A DNA stretch of 64,000 nucleotides, from the NCBI RefSeq assembly GCF_003946095.1, contig NZ_RHOD01000009.1, forward strand, positions 35,995-99,994, written 5' to 3'. The DNA comes from Levilactobacillus lindianensis. Lineage in GTDB: Bacteria; Bacillota; Bacilli; Lactobacillales; Lactobacillaceae. The first letter of the stretch is position 1. The number at the start of each line of letters is the position of its first letter. Under the pieces are notes generated by a model, which was given only the letters and a program-made list of their open reading frames with translations, ran no database searches and was not told the origin of the DNA. Made by a program: the position numbers and the translations under genes. Shown here in pieces: positions 59,741 through 64,000 of the stretch.

Positions 59741-61582
59741 TTAGGCTAGGTTGTTCCCAGTAAATTGACTGTTATACAAGTCGGCGTAGAATCCATTGGC
59801 AGCCAACAGACTGTCATGGTTACCCGTTTCAACGATGTGCCCATGATTCATGACCACAATGTTCTCGGCATTCTGAATCGTCGAGAGTCGGTGGGCCACC
59901 ACGAAGCTGGTCCGGCCGGCTAACAACCGTTCCATGGCGTGTTGAATCAACATTTCAGTCCGCGTATCCACGGAACTCGTCGCTTCGTCCAGAATTAAAA
60001 CATCTGGGTTCGCTACGAACGCCCGGGCAATGGTCAACAATTGACGTTGCCCTTGTGAGATGTTCGTTGCAGACTCATTCAAGATGGTGTCATACCCTTC
60101 CGGTAATTGGCGGATAAAGGTATCGGCGTGAGCAGCCTTGGCAGCGGCGTAAACGTCGTCTTCCGTGGCATTCTCACGACCATACTTGATGTTGTCGAAG
60201 ATCGACCCGGTAAAGAGCCAGGTATCTTGGAGCACCATGGCAAAGTTCCGGCGAAGGTCCGATCGTTTGGCCGTCTGCGTATTCTGGCCCCGGTACTTGA
60301 TTTGACCGGAGTTAACGTCGTAGAAACGTTCCAACAGGTTGATAATCGTGGTCTTTCCGGCCCCAGTAGGTCCGACAATGGCCACCATCTCACCCGGCTT
60401 GACCTTCAGATTGAAGTCCGCAATCAACGGATTCTCTTCGTTGTATTGGAAGGCAACGTCATCAAATTCGATCACACTGTCGCCAGCCGCGGTAGCCGTT
60501 GGCAAAGGTGTCGTTTCCGGTTCGGTCATCTCATCCTCATCCAGCACGGCGAAAACCCGTTCTGCGGAAGCAATTGTCGCTTGAATCGTATTGGTCAAGT
60601 TGGCCATCTGCGTGATCGGTTGTGAGAATTGGTTAGTATATTGCAGGAAGGCCTGCACGTTCCCCAAACTTACTTGACCATGCGCCACCTGAATCCCACC
60701 GATAACGGCGACAGCCAGGTAATCCAAGTTCTTTACAAAGTTCATCAATGGGAAGATCAGACTGGAGACAAATTGCGCCTTCCAGGCCGATTGATAATAC
60801 TTCTTGTTATGTTCTTCAAATTGTTCCTGTGTGGCTTGTTCCCGGTTGAACGTCTTAACCACGGTATGGCCAGCATACGTTTCTTCAACCGTATTGTTTA
60901 ACAGCCCCAGGTTCTTTTGTTGACCCGCGAAGAAGCGTTGTGACTTAGGGGCCACAATCATCACAACCACCAGACTCAGTGGCACGGAAAGTAAGGCCAC
61001 TAAGGTTAGCCAACCACTAATTGTGAGCATCATGTATAAGACCCCAAAGAAGGTCAGAACACTCGTCACCAATTGTGACAGGGTTTGTTGTAAAGTTCCC
61101 CCGATGTTATCCATATCGTTGGCCATCCGGGACATCAAGTCCCCATTACTATGGGTGTCGTAATAACTGATTGGTAACCGTTGCATCTTGTGTTTCAGGT
61201 CACTCCGCAGTTGATAGACCACCTTTTGGGCGATCCAGTTCATGATAATCGACTGAATTACGTTAAAGATTGCCGCAACCCCGTACATAATTCCAACGAC
61301 CAGTAAGATTTGACCAATCTTACCAAAGTCAACGGGGAAACCATGAATTGGTAGCCCCGCTTTCAGTTCAGCTTGGCCCTTCAGGACGCCCTTAAATAAC
61401 TCAGTCGTCGCTTTCCCTAAGATCTTAGGGGTCTTAATCTGCAAAATAACCGCAACTGCGGCAAAGGCTAGGACAATGAAGATCCCAAGCAACCAGTGCT
61501 TCATATAGCGGAATAAGCGGAACGTCGTCTTCCAAAAACTTTGTGGCCGTTGTTTCATGGCCGATCCACGTCCATTACGCAT
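59741..61582 (-). CDS. Heterodimeric ABC exporter, consensus ATPase half
   Basis: 613 residues: six membrane helices (about 20-330) then a nucleotide-binding domain. Walker A GPTGAGKTT, signature written SQGQRQ instead of SGGQ, Walker B with catalytic Glu LILDEATSSVD, and AHRLST. I chose the ATG at 61582, after AAGGGGGAT; it overlaps the stop of the partner gene by 8 nt. Homologues (LmrCD, BmrCD, TM287/288 type) export drugs or lipids, so substrate is unassigned. Confidence 0.94.
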   Translation of the reverse strand: MRNGRGSAMKQRPQSFWKTTFRLFRYMKHWLLGIFIVLAFAAVAVILQIKTPKILGKATTELFKGVLKGQAELKAGLPIHGFPVDFGKIGQILLVVGIMYGVAAIFNVIQSIIMNWIAQKVVYQLRSDLKHKMQRLPISYYDTHSNGDLMSRMANDMDNIGGTLQQTLSQLVTSVLTFFGVLYMMLTISGWLTLVALLSVPLSLVVVMIVAPKSQRFFAGQQKNLGLLNNTVEETYAGHTVVKTFNREQATQEQFEEHNKKYYQSAWKAQFVSSLIFPLMNFVKNLDYLAVAVIGGIQVAHGQVSLGNVQAFLQYTNQFSQPITQMANLTNTIQATIASAERVFAVLDEDEMTEPETTPLPTATAAGDSVIEFDDVAFQYNEENPLIADFNLKVKPGEMVAIVGPTGAGKTTIINLLERFYDVNSGQIKYRGQNTQTAKRSDLRRNFAMVLQDTWLFTGSIFDNIKYGRENATEDDVYAAAKAAHADTFIRQLPEGYDTILNESATNISQGQRQLLTIARAFVANPDVLILDEATSSVDTRTEMLIQHAMERLLAGRTSFVVAHRLSTIQNAENIVVMNHGHIVETGNHDSLLAANGFYADLYNSQFTGNNLA

Positions 61583-63308
61583 CGACAACATCCCCCTTCC
61601 GCAATTGAGATTCGAGAATTTCTTGGTAAGTCTTGTTGGTTGCTTTCAGTTCATCGTGCGTGCCTTGACCCACGATTTGACCTTCATCGACCACTAAAAT
61701 TAGGTCGGCATCAGCAACCGTTGAGACCCGTTGCGCCACGATGACGGTCACCCCGTCTTGAACCTGTTGATCCTTGCGTAATTCCTGTCGTAACAGGGAA
61801 TCCGTCTTAAAGTCCAACGCGGAGAAGGAGTCATCAAAGATATAGACACTGGCGCGCTTCAGGATCGTCCGGGCAATGACGAGTCGTTGCCGTTGACCAC
61901 CAGAGAAGTTCGCCCCATCCTGTTCGACAACGGCCTCGAGGCCGCCCTCTTCCTTGACGAAGTCGCTAGCTTGGGCAACGTCCAGGGCATGCCAAATTTG
62001 GTCATCCGTAGCATCAGCCATCCCGTAGGTCATGTTCTCTCGAATATCTCCGGAGAAGAGCACCGCCTTCTGTTGGGTAATTGAAACCACGTCATGGAGA
62101 TCGTGTTGGCTAATTGCCGTTAGCGCGGTCCCGTTGACCCGAATCTGACCACTCTCCGGATCAAACAGCCGCGGAATCAGGTTAACCAGTGAGGACTTAC
62201 CTGACCCGGTTCCCCCAATAATGGCGACCGTTTGGCCCGCTGTGGCACTGAAGTTCACGTCCTTTAGGGCGAGTTCCTCGGCCCCAGTATAGCGGAAGTT
62301 CACGTGGTCAAACTCCAGGCTCGACTTGCTGTCCTTCAAGCTAACGGGTTGATCGGCATCGTTAATCTTAGACTTCAGATCCATGACTTCGTTAATCCGT
62401 GCAGCTGAGGCTTGGGCCCGCGGCACGAAGACGAAGATCATCGAAACCATCATGAAACTAATCAGAATCTGCGTTGCGTACGTCATAAACGCCACTAAGT
62501 TCCCCACCGCCATCGTTTGGTTGGCAATCAATTGTCCCCCAAACCAGACGATTCCGATATTAGTTCCACTAATAATAAGTGTGATCACGGGGAACATCAG
62601 GGAAACAATCATGAAGACCTTAATCCCAGTCTTCGTGTAGTCCTGGTTAGCCTCTTCAAACCGATCTTGTTCAAATTGATCTTGGTTAAAGGCACGAATA
62701 ACACGAACCCCCGTTAACCCTTCTCTAAAGGTTAAGTTAATGCGATCAATCTTCTTTTGTAAGCTCTTGAATAATGGCACGGCAAAATACATGATCGCAC
62801 CGGTAAACACTGCCAATACAGGCAATGCCACCAGGAAAACCATGGTGAGTTGAGGACTCTTGACGTAAGCCAGAACCCCAGCACCAATCAACATAATGGG
62901 CGCCATTAACATCATCCGGAGCATTTGCACCATGACGTTTTGAATCTGAACCACGTCATTGGTGGTCCGGGTAATCAGAGAGGCATTCCCCACCGTTTCA
63001 AACTCTTCGGTTGAGGAGAACGTCACTTTCTTAAAGATCGACGATCTGATGCGTTGCCCCATCTTCTGCGACTGAGTTGCCGCAAAGTAAACGTTCCCCG
63101 CGGAACCCAGTACACCGATGAAGCTTAACAGTAACATTCGTCCACCGGTTGACCAGATATAACCGATATCATTTTGAGCAATCCCCTTATCGATAATATC
63201 AGAGGTCAGCGTGGGTAATGACAGATCACAGATAACTTGAACCACCATAAATGCCACTGCCAGGAATACCGCCCACCAGTCCAAATGTTTTCGGGCAAGT
63301 CGTATCAT
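61575..63308 (-). CDS. Heterodimeric ABC exporter, degenerate ATPase half
   Basis: 577 residues: six membrane helices then a nucleotide-binding domain. Walker A GGTGSGKSS and signature FSGGQRQR are normal, but Walker B reads YIFDDSFSALD with Asp in place of the catalytic Glu, and the switch His is replaced (AQRVST). This is the degenerate partner typical of heterodimeric exporters. First gene of the pair, start after AGAAGGCC. Confidence 0.94.
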   Translation of the reverse strand: MIRLARKHLDWWAVFLAVAFMVVQVICDLSLPTLTSDIIDKGIAQNDIGYIWSTGGRMLLLSFIGVLGSAGNVYFAATQSQKMGQRIRSSIFKKVTFSSTEEFETVGNASLITRTTNDVVQIQNVMVQMLRMMLMAPIMLIGAGVLAYVKSPQLTMVFLVALPVLAVFTGAIMYFAVPLFKSLQKKIDRINLTFREGLTGVRVIRAFNQDQFEQDRFEEANQDYTKTGIKVFMIVSLMFPVITLIISGTNIGIVWFGGQLIANQTMAVGNLVAFMTYATQILISFMMVSMIFVFVPRAQASAARINEVMDLKSKINDADQPVSLKDSKSSLEFDHVNFRYTGAEELALKDVNFSATAGQTVAIIGGTGSGKSSLVNLIPRLFDPESGQIRVNGTALTAISQHDLHDVVSITQQKAVLFSGDIRENMTYGMADATDDQIWHALDVAQASDFVKEEGGLEAVVEQDGANFSGGQRQRLVIARTILKRASVYIFDDSFSALDFKTDSLLRQELRKDQQVQDGVTVIVAQRVSTVADADLILVVDEGQIVGQGTHDELKATNKTYQEILESQLRKGDVVDA

Positions 63309-63370
63309 TGAATCTTGGCCTTCTTTCTTTAATTGACAATCGAGTAACTCTATAAACTACATATGCGATA

Positions 63371-63398
63371 ATTATACTCGCCTGAAATCCGTTTGCAA
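63371..63398 (-). promoter_or_regulatory. Promoter of the ABC exporter operon
   Basis: Minus strand TTGCAA (63393-63398), 16 nt, TATAAT (63371-63376). Confidence 0.75.
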
Positions 63399-63480
63399 TA
63401 CAGGATTTCGAAACAAACTAGACACTGGTAAAGCCCCAAATATTTGTTACAATGAAGACACCGAAGGGAGTAATCGAACC

Positions 63481-63810
63481 GTGGCGAGTAATTCAGATTC
63501 AATCTATAATGTCTTAACCTATATTCATCGGCACCCACAAAAGGTGACCTTCATTCCACAGGTCAATAGCAACGTTGTCGCCATTGGTGTCCCCGATTCC
63601 GTAACGGTATCGGACCCCGAAATCTACTTCCCCGCTAACCACCTCTTGGTTAGCCGGATGGATGACGACTTCCTGGCAAAGAACGGCGATCTCCTGGCCG
63701 ACTTCTTTGAGCGCACTACTAGCTCCAAATTAGATTACCAAGAGGTCTGGATTACCACCGGCTACATCACTGCGGAAAAGACCTACCTCGTGGAACTCTC
63801 ATTTGAATAG
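63481..63810 (+). CDS. Protein of unknown function
   Basis: 109 residues, soluble, not recognised. Helix-like N-terminus (DSIYNVLTYIHRHP), then beta-like stretches (VTFIPQVNSNVVAIGVPDSV, YQEVWITTGYITAEKTYLVELSF). GTG start after GAAGGGAG, and TACAAT near 63450 may be its -10. It is divergent from the ABC exporter and followed by a terminator. Confidence 0.65.
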   Translation: MASNSDSIYNVLTYIHRHPQKVTFIPQVNSNVVAIGVPDSVTVSDPEIYFPANHLLVSRMDDDFLAKNGDLLADFFERTTSSKLDYQEVWITTGYITAEKTYLVELSFE

Positions 63811-63819
63811 TAACCCGAA

Positions 63820-63848
63820 AAAAAGCCTCGGCAGTGCCGAAGCTTTTT
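63820..63848 (+). terminator. Terminator of the 109-aa gene
   Basis: AAGC-CGGCA / TGCCG-GCTT imperfect stem with A and T runs on the two sides. Confidence 0.75.
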
Positions 63849-63894
63849 GATTATCTGGCAAATTCTATAATTAATCCGAACAGAAATTAAAAAG

Positions 63895-63959
63895 CCCAAA
63901 GCAATCACTTACAATGGTAGTAGCTAATTCCAACCAATATAGGGAGTGATTACTTTGGG
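63895..63959. repeat. Inverted repeat spanning the transposase start
   Basis: CCCAAAGCAATCACT (63895-63909) and AGTGATTACTTTGGG (63945-63959) are complementary with one mismatch. The right arm contains most of the ribosome site and the TTG start. Confidence 0.75.
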
Positions 63960-64000
63960 TACATCTACTTTATCACGTTTTCAACGTGGCGCACTAGCAC
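63955..64000 (+). CDS. IS30-family-like transposase (5' end only)
   Basis: TTG start at 63955 after GGGAGTGA, reading MGTSTLSRFQRGALA before the edge. The sequence S-x-L-S-x-F-x-R-G-x-L-A resembles the N-terminal helix of lactobacillal IS30 transposases. Only 15 residues are visible, so the family is inferred. Confidence 0.6.
   Translation, partial: MGTSTLSRFQRGALA

Larger units (their letters stand above)
63893..64000 (+). mobile_element. Left end of an IS30-family-like insertion sequence (partial)
   Basis: The start of a transposase frame plus an AT-rich terminus next to a perfectly plausible IS left end. The boundary near 63893 is estimated. The right end and the terminal repeat partner are outside the window. 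Confidence 0.6.

Overview
The window comes from a Gram-positive, low-to-moderate G+C bacterium of the family Lactobacillaceae, most likely near the Levilactobacillus/L. brevis group (genus is an inference). Supporting signs are strong AGGAGG ribosome binding sites, T-box leaders, orphan DUF families typical of lactobacilli (DUF2969, DUF1146, DUF1054, YueI), MurT-GatD, and a D-Ala ligase with the Phe of D-Ala-D-Lac ligases. Nearly all of it is conserved chromosomal backbone, mostly on the minus strand. No rRNA, tRNA, CRISPR array or prophage was seen. The only mobile DNA is the left end of an IS30-like element at the right edge.

Region 1-8.5 kb (minus) is the Bacillus-like order M16 peptidase pair - rodZ - pgsA - cinA - recA - rny, with a LexA-type box upstream of recA. 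Region 8.5-11.2 kb is an ABC amino-acid importer behind a T-box. I read its specifier codon as CAC (His), and it has two successive T-box/terminator modules behind one Stem I. Region 11.2-17.4 kb holds minD-minC-mreD-mreC-mreB, radC and folC (cell shape, division-site selection, folate). Region 17.5-25.6 kb holds valS with a GTA-specifier T-box, tpx, thiI with a cysteine desulfurase (tRNA thiolation), and ezrA.

Region 25.8-33.2 kb is mixed. It has a free-Met-sulfoxide reductase whose 3' end carries the rpsD promoter, rpsD with a pseudoknot-capable S4 leader, an AI-2E-family exporter, DUF1054, YueI, rarA followed by a probable 6S RNA, a small membrane protein, UspA and an RRNPP-like HTH-TPR regulator. 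Region 33.5-43.3 kb is largely envelope related: a membrane GDPD (probably frameshifted at its 5' end), ddl, an unrecognised gene paired with an SPFH protein, an orphan GcvH-like protein, rodA, DUF2969, yidD, mbl, DUF1146 and murA.

Region 43.7-50.2 kb is the complete F1Fo ATP synthase operon atpBEFHAGDC, followed upstream by upp, glyA, tsaC, prmC, prfA and tdk (50.5-56.1 kb), the order known from Firmicutes. Divergent from tdk is murT-gatD (lipid II amidation). A serine hydrolase and a heterodimeric ABC exporter with one degenerate ATPase site follow. The window ends with an unknown 109-aa protein and the IS30-like transposase start.

The strongest observations are cis-regulatory: the tandem-module His T-box, the S4 pseudoknot leader, the 6S candidate after rarA, an inverted repeat at the tpx transcription start, and an inverted repeat covering the transposase start codon. 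I did not find a convincing new multi-gene system.
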